The notes under the pieces were generated by a model. It made no database searches. It was given only the letters and a program-made list of their open reading frames with translations, and was not told where the DNA came from. A stretch of 64,000 bases of DNA, from contig OX465281.1 of the NCBI GenBank assembly GCA_949987705.1, forward strand, positions 242,999,143-243,063,142, given 5' to 3'. Below, in pieces: positions 33,001-44,274 of the stretch. The stretch is from Thereva unica (taxonomy: Eukaryota; Arthropoda; Insecta; Diptera; Therevidae). A program made the position numbers and the translations under genes. Position 1 is the stretch's first letter, and each line of letters begins with the position of its first letter.

Positions 33001-36000
33001 TTTTTAGATATTTTCTAATAATATTTTCAATAACAAAAAAAAAATTCAAATCAAATCACGATAAACAAAAATCAAAGTTTTTTCTCATAATTTTTATTGT
33101 GAATCATTCGGGTTTTCTCTCTTTCGACACGAAATTTTATTGCAGATTGATGTTGACCAGCTGCTTAAAAATCTTTACGTTGCTAACGAGGTAAACAATT
33201 TTTTAAACAATTCATTTTATTATTTTTTAGTTTTTTACTTTTTTTCGTTTTTAAGTTTTCATTTATTTTATAATTATTATTCTTTAGTATTAAAGAAATT
33301 AACTTGCTCGCGATTGTTCGTTTTGAAGTTGTGTTTTGTAAGTATGCGAAGCTATTGATGTTGTGGCCGTTTTTATTTTGTTTTGTGGACCAAAAGTTAA
33401 TTTTTAGTTAGGATTTTGTCTTTTTACTAGTTTTAAGTGTGTTTTTTTAAGAGTATTCCAGGATTTAGAATAGTTTTTTTCCTAAGCTAATACTACATAA
33501 CATATTTATGAAATTGATATTTAAAAGTAGCCTTCCATAATAAGCTGTAAAATAATCTGATTAATTCTATATAAATCTGTGATAAAACCTTATTCTTAGC
33601 TTTTCGACATAACGGAAACTAAATTTGCTATGATTTGTCCGTAACTCGACAGCATCAGTGGTAATTTGTAAATAGAATATATTCCTCCATTCAGTACGGT
33701 TTCTTATACTTCATTAATTCAAAAATTAAGATACATAAAGCTAATCTTAATACCCAATGTATTCTCCATCGCCAATACTTTTCTATAGTTGAGTTAAAGT
33801 TGGCTGAATTTTCGACTCGCGCCACAAATCCCAAACAAAACCCAGAGATGCTGCTGTCAACTTAATTCAACTGCTGAACTCGCGTCTATAGGTATAATTT
33901 CAACCCAGGTAGCAGAGCTAAGTCGAGTTCTGTCGAGCCTAATTCAACTCGACTCACGTTTAAAAGTAGTTGGACTCGGGTTCAACCTGAGTTTAACTCA
34001 TCATATGTACGTACTAATGGTAGAGTTTGAACGCTCCTCTTCCAGAATTAATTTAGCCGTAACGAAAGATACTTCTCAAGTACCATTCTGATATGTGCTA
34101 TTGAACCCAAAGTTTTTCCATCCAGATGATGTTGTAGACAAGTGATAATCCGATGGTGCAATATCCGGGGAAAATGGTGGATGTGGCGTATTTTCCGATT
34201 CAATTTCCTCGAGCTTCTGTAAAGTCATAAAGTCATTTTTGAAGGCTTTCGTTTTGAAATTAAAGATTTTTGGTTTGGTCGAATTTCTCTTCCGCCGACT
34301 TAAGTCGTTCAAGGCACTACTATTGACTTTTTGGGTTGTCGTCTAGTACGGTGCACTCATAGTGGATTAAATCATCACCAAACACTTACCATCACCTCAC
34401 GTTGGTGACGACCTGCTTTAAACTGGGGTTTCGCAGTGTATACCTTATCTACCGATTGTCTTCTGCGTTTAACAATTTGGACAGGATCCCCTTGCAATGG
34501 CTCGTCATAATTCGGCCCACAAAAGATTAATTCCTGGGAATTGACAACAAGCAAGAATACACATTAACTCTCTACGTGCGATAAGACTCTGAAAGTTGGT
34601 AAGGGAGCCTGTACAGCGGCAACCGTCGTCCAACTTAATTATTAATCGTGAATTAACCTACTACACTGAACTGCATGCCGGATGAGGATGCTAAGTTTTC
34701 TCTCTTCTTCTCGGCCTTTTTGATCCGGAGCTTTTCTTCCCAATCCAGCGTTCGAGGAGGCAGCATCGGCTACATTTTCGCGACATAAGTTTATAATCTT
34801 AAAAATAAATTGTTAATTTCTATCTCGGTCGTGAAATAACAATAATTTAGAACATTTATGTATATCGAATTATTTTACATGTTATATTGAATTGCAATTA
34901 AAAAGTGAAGTTAAAAAATTGTTAATAAACACGAATAATTGTTGTTGTAATCTAAACAAAAAGTTCTTTTTTTAAATGTGAAAAGGCTCACATTAAACAG
35001 AGCCATTGACCCAGCTTCCTAACTTTCCCGATGGCATGAAGATGTCGATCAACGCTTTAAAACCAAATCCAAGATTCTTTGCTAGTTCGTCAATATTCTG
35101 CCAGGGTTCGCAGGATATCCTCGTCAAGTTCCACACTTCCTCCAGGACGAGGCTCTTGTAAGCTGCACTTCCCGGCTCGGAATTTCTTGAATCACCGTTG
35201 GCACTGGTTTGCGTTTGTTTTTCCTTCTCCATATACTGGCATTAACATTTCTTGCACCTTAATTTGCACAAGAAACAGTCGTGGAGGTGCGCCAGAGCGG
35301 CCCCAATTCCCTAACAGAGGCTTCCTATTCCGTTTTCATATTTTCTATTCTCTGTTCTCTTCATCTTTTCTAAGCTCAGCAGTGTGATATTTAATCTCGG
35401 GGTCGCGGGTCGAGCCACACGTTTTGATAGCCACGAATCGTTTCATAATCTCTTGTCATATCTTTTCATATTCTCATGCTTATTTATAGTCCCTTTTCAT
35501 ACCTATACTTTTTCAAGTGGTTTATATCCTTTTTTTCCCGCCTCATAGTCGGTAGAGCATGAGACCCTTATCTCTAGTGTAAGGGTCGATTCACAAGTTG
35601 TAACAAAAATTTATTTAAAAAAGACAGTTACTATACTCATGTGGAACAGTTAGACGCCATATTTGTAACTGTAAGTCCTAACCATTTCGAACGTTGTCCC
35701 CAAAGCTCCATTCTATGACTCCCACCTTTGGCCTGTCTTTGTAAACGACCTTCTTTCAATCCCTTGTAACCCAATTCACTTCGAAGATGATGGTACATTG
35801 CGAAATTTGCGACAAGTGGGTGAAAGACTTTGTCTGAATGGTTTTTTATGTGGCATGGTCAAGCTGAGAGTGACCCTTTGTACCACTAGTCCGTCATGTC
35901 GTTCAAGTCATAGTGCAATGTCTAGTAGTAAGCGTGCACTGAAGGATAGAAGAGAAGAGATAGAAAATGTTAAATATTCGTAGGCTGATTGATTTCGAAA

Positions 36001-39000
36001 TTTCGTAGGCTGATTGATGCAAGGCGTTCGGATCTTTCAACAAAGTTTTAAGGTCTCAATTGACTCGAAACGACTTCATCGAAGTGGTTTTTTTAGCTTT
36101 GGGAAGATGAAAACTTCACATGGGGCTATATCCGGCGAATATAGTGCTTGGCCGCTGACATTCCTTCGGAATATTATAGTGTGTTTTAACTCGTTTAGAA
36201 TTTGTAAATAATAGACAGACAACAAGTCGCCCCTAGCCTTCTTGAAATTACAAATCTGTAAATTAGGATTATTTAATATTTGTGTGCGTTTGCATGCGTT
36301 TTGTGTGTCTCTTTAAGTATATTTCGGCTTTTTTAATCAGCATTTAAATTCTCAATGTTTTTATGTAAATAAAATTTTAACGGCAATCACCAAAAAAAAA
36401 AATCTTAAAATGATCGTGTGTGTTTACCAAGTGTGTTATACCTTTCCCTATTTCAATCGTGGATCAAAATTATTAATATTTCTTTACCAAGAGAGAATCA
36501 TTATACAATATAGTATTTTTCCATAAATTTATTATCCTATTTGGTGAAACTGTATTAGTTTAGTTTTATTATATTGTTGTGGTTTAGAATAATATAACAT
36601 TTATATTACAATCTCGGAGCATCGTAAGTAAATTTCATTGTTATTATGGTTTTCTGAAAGTAAATATCCTATCAATACACTGTAAATGGCCAGATTACTA
36701 TAATTATTGTGAACAATTAATTTATAAACTTTTAATTTTAGACATATGCTTGGAGGCAATATTACCCCGCTTAGTGATAGATCCGCACCGCGTCAAACTA
36801 GTTGGGTTTATTTTTACGCGGACACGGTGCGGATATGTGTGTCGCGGGCTTATTGAGAACCATAGGGGCTATTTTATAAGGGCAGTGGATTTGTCAAGCT
36901 CTTTGAGACATCGGTGACGCTAAGATTTAGGATAGGTTTCGTAAACACAATGGCATACGAGTAAATAAGAATAACTCGAAAGCGTAATTAGTGAATTCTT
37001 ATGAATATGTCTTTAGAGGCGATAGCTAAAATAATGGTATCCATGTAGTGCGAGGAAGAAAAGTAGTTGCTCGCTCGTTACGAGTGGCAGATTAGTTCAA
37101 CCGGTAGGTAGAAGTTATGAGATTCCGTTAAGAAGGAAATTTTGTTCACAACTCTTTTATGTGGTTATTGTCTCAAGTCGCCATTAAGTTGGATCGGATT
37201 GATAATAGACTGTAGAGCGAACACATGAAATCGATGATGAAGTCTGGCGGCCCAAGACTAAACAGGTTACGTCGATCCTCAAATGCAGCAGACGACAACG
37301 ACTTGCTTGCTTTTACATTACCGGATCTATCCCACAGCTGCGATGGAGACGATCAGTGGATTGCATATATTCATATTGGAATCCCCCACAATAAGTACCT
37401 TGAGACTTCAGATCTTATCCAACTGGCCCTGGCAAAATTGTTGCAGAGTGTTTTGACGTACTCCAGAGGCTGATCAGAAGAAATGAGGTCTCGCTCTGTT
37501 GGGTCCCCGAACACTGGGGAATCGAAGGAAATGAGACTGGACGTTGGTTCAGGACTCGAAACCCTTCTGAGCCCTCATGGTCCACCTTCAAGTCCCTGGT
37601 AGATGCGTGGAATAAGGGACTAAACCTAGCCTACTGGCAATCAGTCCCAGGTCTTAGACTGGCAAAAGACCTTAGAAGCTCCTTTGCCTAAAGCGGCATT
37701 ATCACTTTAAACAGAGCGGATCTAAGGCTGTTGGTGGGTATTCTGTCTGGCCATGTTGAGCTGCGGTATCATCTGCACAACCTAGGACTGCCTCAAAAAA
37801 ACTTTTTATTTAGCTTTCGTTGAATTTACAAAAGTTCTTATGCTAGAAATTTTGCCGATGTCTTGGCTATCACTTGCATTGCTAATTAATACATGTGGAC
37901 CTGGGTCGTCTTACCTTATAACTAACAAGTCTACTAGTCCTGAATGTTTTCTGTTAGTGTATGTCTCAAGAATCATAATGCCGACGAGATTTTCCCACAT
38001 ATTTTCTGTGAATGTTCTGCTCTGTCCTGGCTTAGAAGAAAAACGTTTATCAGAGAGGTTATGAGCCCCGCTCAAGTCCGGTATTCTTCAACTAAAGACC
38101 TTCTTGTCTTCGTCCGGAGGGCTGACGGTCTTTTTCGTTAGTGGGATACGTACACAATTAACTAACTAACTTGACCTCTGTGTTTACCATATGGATTGCC
38201 CCCTCAGTCCTTTAAAAAATGGTTTTCGAAATGTCGGCAACCATGAAGTTATGTACCTTCTGGCGTTGAAGGCTCAAATAAAGGTTAAGCAGCTTCGTAT
38301 CAAAAGATTCGTTGGCTTCCCGCTCAAAGAGATAAAACCATCAATCGTGCGTCTGTAGTAGTACACTGCAGTCCTCACTTTGCCTCTTAAACTTGGATTA
38401 ATATGATATTAGATTTGAAATTTTGATGTGATTATAATAATCTGTCTATTTACTGTATATTCTTCTTATTGTAGGTATACATATGTATATATACATATGA
38501 CAAAGATTAATTACACCCTCTCACCTTATTTTGACCTATTAAATAGTATTAACTTCTTTCTTTACTGCACTGAAAATCATATATTTACATTAGTTTATAA
38601 GGTTTTTATAAGTATGTTTTTATTGTTAAAACACAATCTCCCAGCTCTAGGCTGCTTCATGAGGAATATCGAGTAAAAGGAGTACTCAGATGGTAAAGAA
38701 TTGCATATTTGGACTAACTCTCTGTAAGGTTATGGGGAAGAAGATCTGCTACAGGCAACGTCAACTAAGAACCGTCGAAGCAAATCAAAAATGAATAAAT
38801 TAAATAAAATTATTTTCTAGATAGAAATTTTTAAAATTCCAGACTTCCAGGCAGATTAATAAAAGTTTTATTTTTAGTTGAAGGTAGCACGAGTCATTAA
38901 GTATCTTTAAAACCCAACTTTTTGTCGATTTTTATTACTAAATATCACATATGGAGCAAACTGTCGCTCTAGTATTGTCAACTGCTTTACCTGTTGACAT

Positions 39001-40625
39001 TTTTTACTATATGGCTTTGTAAATAACACATATACATTAGTAACTTGTAAATATGTTGTTTAGATACTCCCCGGTCAGAAATGCACAAAATATACATTAT
39101 ATTCACTTTTACCCTTCACAATAAAATAAATGGTTAAATCCCTTTTCATTCTTAAAATAAAAATCGATGTTTAAATCCTTTTTTAAATTAAATTCCATAA
39201 TTTTAAAACAAAGATGATTATCATAATAATAAAATATCAATCAATATTGAATAATTCAGCTGCTCTTGATTTATATTTAGTGGCTTCTAAATTATCAATA
39301 AAATCAATTCTGGCACACATTAGTAAAAAGACAAAATATCACCATTTTCCGTTGAAATATATTCAAATAAAATAAAAATAAAACATTTTTTCCAAAAACA
39401 AAAAAAGATAATATAAAGATTTTTTAATAAACTTAAAATCCTTAGGACGATACATCGACATCATTAGTTTTAAGCGAGCGTGAGAAATCAGTGCTGCAGA
39501 AGCACTACGCAGATCTAAAGCAAGAAATGGAAATCGATACTAAACAGCTATCCGAACAAAGTCAGCTGAAGACTCTTCAATCCACAAAATCTGCTTTAGA
39601 GAAGAAACTAATGAGAGTCCGGGCAGAAAATGAAGAATTTGAAGATGAAGTGCGAAAATTGCAGATGAAATTAGAAGATCAAAAGAGTATAGAAGAAGCA
39701 CTGCGCGAAGAAATAAAAGAGTTCGAAGACTTTGAAGCGAAAAGTGATAAAAAGTAAAATAAAAATTATTTTTTTTTATAAATTTTTAATTTTACTCCAA
39801 AATTGTTTCATTAGAATATTAGAAAGAATCCAAAATCTCGTGAAGAATAACGAAGAATTAAAAAAAGAAGAGGTAAAATATAAAGAACACTGCAGGAAAG
39901 AACTTGCTCGATTACAGGATGAAATTAAGTAAATTAAAGTCGTAAGATTTCGAAATGCATAATTATGTTGAAGCGATATTTCTTTTAGGGAAGCGGAAGA
40001 GCTGACACCTGAAAATGGTATTGTCGAGAGTAAGGAGCTACTCGAACAGGAAAAGGAGCGTCTTCAACAGCTGCGCTTACAGCTGGCCAAGCGGAATCGT
40101 GCTATTGTTTCTATCCAAAGGCAACTAGATAACATTCCCGATAGAACAGAACTAGCACAATATCAAAGAAGATTCTTGGAGTTGTACAATCAAGGTTTGA
40201 GACTCTTTGAACGAATAAAATAATTTTTTTTAATATCTCATTTAATAATTATAGTCAGTGCCAAGCATAGAGAAACCAAACAGTTTTACACATTATACAA
40301 CACCTTGGATGATACAAAGCTATACCTAGAAAAAGAACTAACCCTTCTAAATTCCATTTACGAAAACTACAATGAAGGTATGACAAATCCACATTCCCGT
40401 GAACAATTCCTGAAACAATTTGAGGCTATTGTTGATGGTGTTAAACAAACTCAAATAAAAGTCCGTAATAAGTGTGAAGATGAGAAAGCGAAGCGTGATG
40501 GGCTTAATTCTCAGCTAATGTGTTTGGTTGAACAGCAGAGAAAGTATGCTACTGCTATTAAGCAATTAACAAAAGAATGTCAAAGGAATGAAGCTTTACT
40601 TCTGCATTTAAAATCAATTCAATGA
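30042..40625 (+). CDS. CCDC93: Coiled-coil domain-containing protein 93 (CCDC93)
   Basis: CCDC93 is a subunit of the CCC complex (with CCDC22 and COMMD proteins), which works with Retriever and WASH in recycling membrane proteins from endosomes. Exons: 30042-30125, 30189-30397, 30452-30581, 32321-32458, 32518-32709, 33146-33190, 39446-39753, 39815-39928, 39989-40194, 40255-40625. All introns are GT-AG, phases agree, and the total is 598 codons (human 631). Signatures are [18 protein letters not shown] and [15 protein letters not shown] (about 40-80), [11 protein letters not shown] (about 115-125), LLEYG (about 214), then coiled coil to the end with YNTLDD..LYLEKEL in the last exon. Exon 6 has only 45 bp ([15 protein letters not shown]), and the intron after it is 6.3 kb and filled with mobile relics. 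The ATG at 30042 opens a complete first exon. Confidence 0.93.
30770..31570 (+). mobile_element. RTE-like LINE 3' half, in CCDC93 intron 3
   Basis: Plus-strand pieces: [10 protein letters not shown] (near 30800, catalytic ADD box altered from YADD), [13 protein letters not shown] (near 30885), [19 protein letters not shown] (near 30978), then [14 protein letters not shown] (31134-31176) and [19 protein letters not shown] (31352-31410), [10 protein letters not shown] at 31468-31497. This is the usual order of an RTE-type C-terminus. It is broken by stops and shifts. Confidence 0.82.
31795..32115 (-). mobile_element. LINE B fragment, in CCDC93 intron 3
   Basis: The minus-strand frame has [20 protein letters not shown] and [20 protein letters not shown], near-identical in type to the LINE B C-terminal regions at 27010 and 43880-44137. 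It is a short truncated copy. Confidence 0.78.
34060..35290 (-). mobile_element. Mariner transposon relic (minus strand)
   Basis: Minus-strand order is right for one element. The N-terminal part is at 35290-35000, with a [18 protein letters not shown] motif, [13 protein letters not shown] and a [16 protein letters not shown] motif, the HTH region. The catalytic part at 34620-34060 has [15 protein letters not shown] sequence and [15 protein letters not shown], the third catalytic Asp in SPDIAPSD. 34640-34990 is unrelated sequence between them. Frameshifted and inactive. Inside CCDC93 intron 6. Confidence 0.78.
35368..35430 (+). repeat. tRNA-Lys-like sequence, probable SINE head
   Basis: AAGCTCAG at the D-arm position, TTTAATCTCGGGGTCG spanning a TTT anticodon-like position into the variable region, and GCGGGTCGAGCCACACG as T-arm resemble tRNA-Lys with several changes. 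It lacks an intact acceptor stem, so it is not a functional tRNA. A second copy follows at 35539. Confidence 0.6.
35539..35605 (+). repeat. Second tRNA-Lys-like sequence, probable SINE
   Basis: CCCGCCTCATAGTCGGTAGA is close to the acceptor and D-arm (box A) of tRNA-Lys, followed by GCATGAGACCCTTATCTC with a TTAT where the anticodon loop should be, and GGGTCGATTCACAAG as a degraded box B. Two head regions about 170 bp apart suggest a tRNA-derived SINE in tandem or two insertions. Confidence 0.65.
35690..35940. mobile_element. Rearranged LINE B: RT fragment joined to an inverted 3' tail
   Basis: 35695-35815 on the plus strand carries a reverse transcriptase piece (PQSSIL..., [20 protein letters not shown] with the ADD box as EDD). 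It is followed at about 35838-35930 by the LINE B tail in the opposite orientation, starting with its T-run. This is the twin-priming type of rearrangement or two copies side by side. Inside CCDC93 intron 6. Confidence 0.7.
36768..36849. mobile_element. Truncated relative of MITE F
   Basis: The right half (ACGCGGACACGGTGCGGATA and TGTGTGTCGCGGGC) matches the right end of MITE F. The left end has lost its terminal bases. TTA occurs at both edges (36771, 36850 region). In CCDC93 intron 6. Confidence 0.7.
37210..38155 (+). mobile_element. LINE C-terminal fragment with RNase H and zinc knuckle
   Basis: Plus-strand pieces: [15 protein letters not shown] (near 37498, RNase H end), [19 protein letters not shown] (near 37598), [20 protein letters not shown] (near 37708), then [19 protein letters not shown] (near 37995), the zinc-finger-like C-terminus of I/LOA/R1-type LINEs. 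Stops and shifts present. In CCDC93 intron 6. Confidence 0.78.
38160..39440. other. AT-rich intronic sequence, nothing recognised
   Basis: Last part of the 6.3-kb CCDC93 intron 6, running up to the acceptor at 39445. Mostly AT-rich and unique in appearance. No gene or element recognised. Confidence 0.5.
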
Positions 40626-40969
40626 TTTTATAGAAAAGTGTAGTGTGATAGTTTTTTGTTTTGTTGTTTTTTTAAATAGATTGACTTGTTTAAAAAACAG
40701 GTTTTAATATAGTTTTTAAAGTCGATATACGAATTATAGAATGTCATTTAATTTTTGCATTGAAAGTATTTAAAGCAAAGCTTTATAAGCATAGAAAATT
40801 CAACGTAAATATAGTAAAATGTTAACAAAGTAAAATGTATTAAAAAAGCAATTAGATAATAAATATGTAATAGTTAAGTAATATGCTTTTTTTCGGTCCC
40901 GAAATATTATAGAACTCGTAAAACCAACCGAGTAACCTAAACCAAGAATCCACTTTGGACTGAACACGC

Positions 40970-41095
40970 ATTCCAAACCCTTAAGCGAGCATCGCAACGT
41001 CAGGGGTTTCTTAAAAGATTCAAATTACTCCTTCTATAATCTGTAAATCCTATATTCGACCCAGACTTGAATGCAACTCATACCGCCAAGTATTC
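40970..41095 (+). mobile_element. LINE B fragment, short
   Basis: The plus strand reads ASQRQGFLKRFKLLLL then YIRP..ECNS-like sequence, matching the LINE B C-terminal region. Sequence from 41160 to 41850 has coding-like composition and may be LINE ORF1 material, but I could not assign it. Confidence 0.5.
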
Positions 41096-41959
41096 TTGCA
41101 TTGATTTATTGTCACCTTCTTTTTAAGAAATGACTTCCTCTTAAAACACTGAAGCATTGAGGGTCCAAACAAGATACTACCTTTTCCTCGCATGGAACTA
41201 AATCCGGGAGGAATCATAATTCCAATTCAGATTAAAACCAGCGAGTCGAAACCCAGAGAGCAGCAGGAGCAAACCCAAACCAGTGTATCTCAGCTCGTAT
41301 AAGCCCATACTTACCCAGCCCTGCAAGTTGTAGCCCACGGCTATTTGTCGAACAGGACAGCGACGAGTAAGGGCACCTACGACAGGTAACCAAACCGGAT
41401 CCCCATTGTGCAAAACAACCCGTAACGGACACTTAAAACCAGGGGCAAAACTGACACGAGGTGACCAGAACAGTTATCAGGAAGTCACAAGCCTAACTCT
41501 CACGCTCGCCCAGCAAAGGGCTACATCTCCTTTTAATTAGCCCCAAAACCAACCCTTGGCCTCTAACTAATGCTAACGGTACATGTGGGTATTCGTCAGG
41601 CTTGAACCAGTCGGTCTCAGGAACGCCCGTACCCCATCGCCGTCTAAAGCAAGGCCCAAAGTATACCCAAAAATGGTGAAATCCCGGAGAATAGGCAAAA
41701 TTAAAGTTGGGCAAAGAGGAAATAAAAATCAATTCCCTCTCGCAACTAAGGTAAACATTCCCGGACTATGAGGGTAACAGGCAAACAAGAGTGCGAACTT
41801 TCCTTCAAATGGTTCCCGAGGAACTCAACCTCGATCACCCTTTAATCATAAAAAAGAAAGTGTCAAAAGAAAATCTTATTATGAATAACAAGACCAATTC
41901 TACTTATAGGGAGACAAGCTCACTAATGCAGAAGCTATCTCCCACGAATACAATGTGAC

Positions 41960-43320
41960 TTAGATGGATTTATCTGTAGGAAGTTCGGTGTTGACCAGCT
42001 TGTAACACGGCGTAAATCAGCCGCAATCTTCTCCACACAATTATGGATTGTATCCTTAGGCTCAGAGATATAAAGCTGCACATCATCAGCATACATGTGA
42101 ACCTTGAGTGTTTTATTACTAAAGGAAGATCATTAATAAAAACGCTAAACAGAAGTGGCCCAAGAATAGAACCTTGAGGAACTCCAGAGTTAAGTTAAGA
42201 ATTGATGGAACTAGAGTCGCCGAGTTTAACTTTTTGTGAGCGGTTTGCAAACGTTTAAAGGCTGTTGAGGAAAAAGAGACGAGAGGAGAGTTTTTGTAAG
42301 AGTAAAGAATGATTGACGCTATCAAAAGCTTATGAAAAATCAAGCGGCAACAGACAACAAACCTTATGTTCATCAAGAGAATTGCGAATATTATGTATAA
42401 CTTTGAGAAGTGCTGTTTCACAGCTGTGATGACTGCGGAAGTCAGATTTGCATTCATTTATAAATTGAAGTGGTTGACAGAACTCAAGGATTTGAGTCGC
42501 TATCAGCTTTGCCAGGAAGGGAATACTAGTGATAACTAATAGCCCGAAAATCCGTTGGAATAGCAGGAGAGTGGCACTTTGGTGTGGGTGTAATTGATGT
42601 AGAAACCTGTACTATCGCTTGGTTGGGAGCAAAGTTTCAGAGTGGCAGATTGCCTAGATTTTTCCATACAGTTTTTAAGGTTGAGGATTGATCGGACGTG
42701 ATCACAGCCGAAAGGCGTCAACATAGATGGAAAGATGGTGTTTCACCATTGATGAGATGTTGTGATGTTTTTAGTGGGGACTCATCTTGCTTCATGGGGA
42801 TACGCCGAATGACATCACTTAGTCTTTGTACACGCTATAAGTCGTTCAGATGTAGTGAGTTATTAGCAAGTTGTGAGCTGATGATTTGAAGATCATCGGT
42901 GTGATCTATTGGCGCCGCATGATGTATCAACACAGTTACTCTCTCTTGCATAGACTCGATGTTATTATTGATGACCTCCAGTTAATTATTGTTTTCTAAC
43001 GAGATGAACTTTAGCTTTTTACTTTTCAAAGTTTTTTGAGTCACAATATTCCTTAATTCTTAAATCTGATTTATTGATATAGATGAAGATATCAATTTTT
43101 TCGAGATTCGTGACTCGAGAGCAAGAAGAAGCTCTTCAACATTTTCACCCATTTTCTTTTCAGAAGACGTCTGCGCAGAGCCTCTGGTAATTATGCGAGA
43201 AGGATTATGTGACGATGTAGAGTTTTTTAATGGCACTTTCGCAGACGTATTTTTCAATTTATCGGAAATTATGACACATGAAAATAGAAACAAACTGTTA
43301 TACAAGTGATCTGCGAATTA
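41960..43320 (-). mobile_element. CR1-group LINE, degraded, minus strand
   Basis: Minus-strand order: an ORF1-like piece with EELLLALESRISKKL (43135-43085), the start of the reverse transcriptase (PTPKCHSPAIPTDFRAIS, near 42585-42530), NRSQKVKLGDSSSINS and [20 protein letters not shown] (42240-42120), then HMYADDVQLY (near 42095). Same general type as 559-3685. Internal deletions and frameshifts. Confidence 0.75.
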
Positions 43321-43348
43321 GATAGACGGTTTCAAATTGAGTTTATAC

Positions 43349-43575
43349 TTATGGAATCGTGTAATGACGACGGTTTTGACACGGAGCACGAAAAGAAGTC
43401 TTAGTCACGCAGGAACATATCGATGTCGGACTTAAAAACACGCCAGTTGCTCTACCACTAATTCTAGTGCCCTTCTCTTTACACAGCCAAGAAACTTGTT
43501 GGCTATGGCGCAGATTGAAGTTCAATTTGTTGTCTAGGACAACACTTAGGTCCACAACATCTTGTCGTTGAGATC
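43349..43575 (-). mobile_element. LINE fragment, type uncertain
   Basis: The minus-strand frame reads VVDLSVVLDNKLNFNLRH and continues with weak similarity, as in the segment after the YADD box of Jockey/CR1-type LINEs. Short and isolated. Confidence 0.5.
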
Positions 43576-43707
43576 AAAATACTGCAGTTGTGTGGTTTTT
43601 CTATGGGAAAAGGCAATTGCATGGATTTACTGATGTAATTTGTTCGAAGTGCACCAGTCATGAAACGCATGGAGTTTCCATTTGAAAAAAGGATACATGA
43701 GTTTGGG

Positions 43708-44270
43708 ACATTTTTTTATTTGGCAGTAATAAGCTCAGTAGTGACCCTTTTTACTACCAGTCCGTTAAGTCGTTGGGCTAAAATTGCGGGCATAAGATTG
43801 CCGTGGAGGTGGGAGAGCGTTTATTTGAATGGAACAGTCACCATAGTAGCGATTAAATGTTGTTAGTGCTGCTACATTCCTATGGTGGCTCAAGGAATCG
43901 ATGGTGAAGCCGAACAATTAGTTTAAGGGCCCTTTTTTGTACTTTATCTAACCCCGCCAAGGTGGTTATCGAAGCGCCGCCCCAAATTAGGCAGTTGTAT
44001 TCGAGAAGAGATCGAATGTAGGATTTGTATATTACAGCACGGGCCGATGGCTGGAGGAGGAACTGGCCCCTCTTAAGAAATCCAAGGCACAGGGATGCTT
44101 GTTTGGCGATTTGGAATATGTGGTCATTCCATCGCAAGTCTTTGGCTAATGTTGCGCCTAATATGTGAAGTAGTGTAGTTCAACTTCACCCACTGTTACG
44201 GATGGAGAGGTGTTACGTTTTCAATTGGAGTTAAGGCAGTACTTGGTTGCTGCCCCATTCTAAAATGAGT
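43708..44270 (-). mobile_element. LINE B copy, 5' truncated, with 3' tail
   Basis: Minus strand: [20 protein letters not shown] and KSYIRSLLEYNCLIWGGAS, LDKVQKRALKLIVR (44137-43900), followed at 43780-43710 by the conserved LINE B tail and a T-run (poly-A on the element strand). This copy shows that the C-terminal region and the dispersed tail belong together. Confidence 0.82.
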
Positions 44271-44274
44271 TTAA

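Noticed and set aside
33780..34015. Repeated GACTCG/CGAGTC and GAGTTAAA-type motifs suggesting another inverted element
   Set aside because: Matches are short and scattered; no coherent arms or duplication could be drawn.
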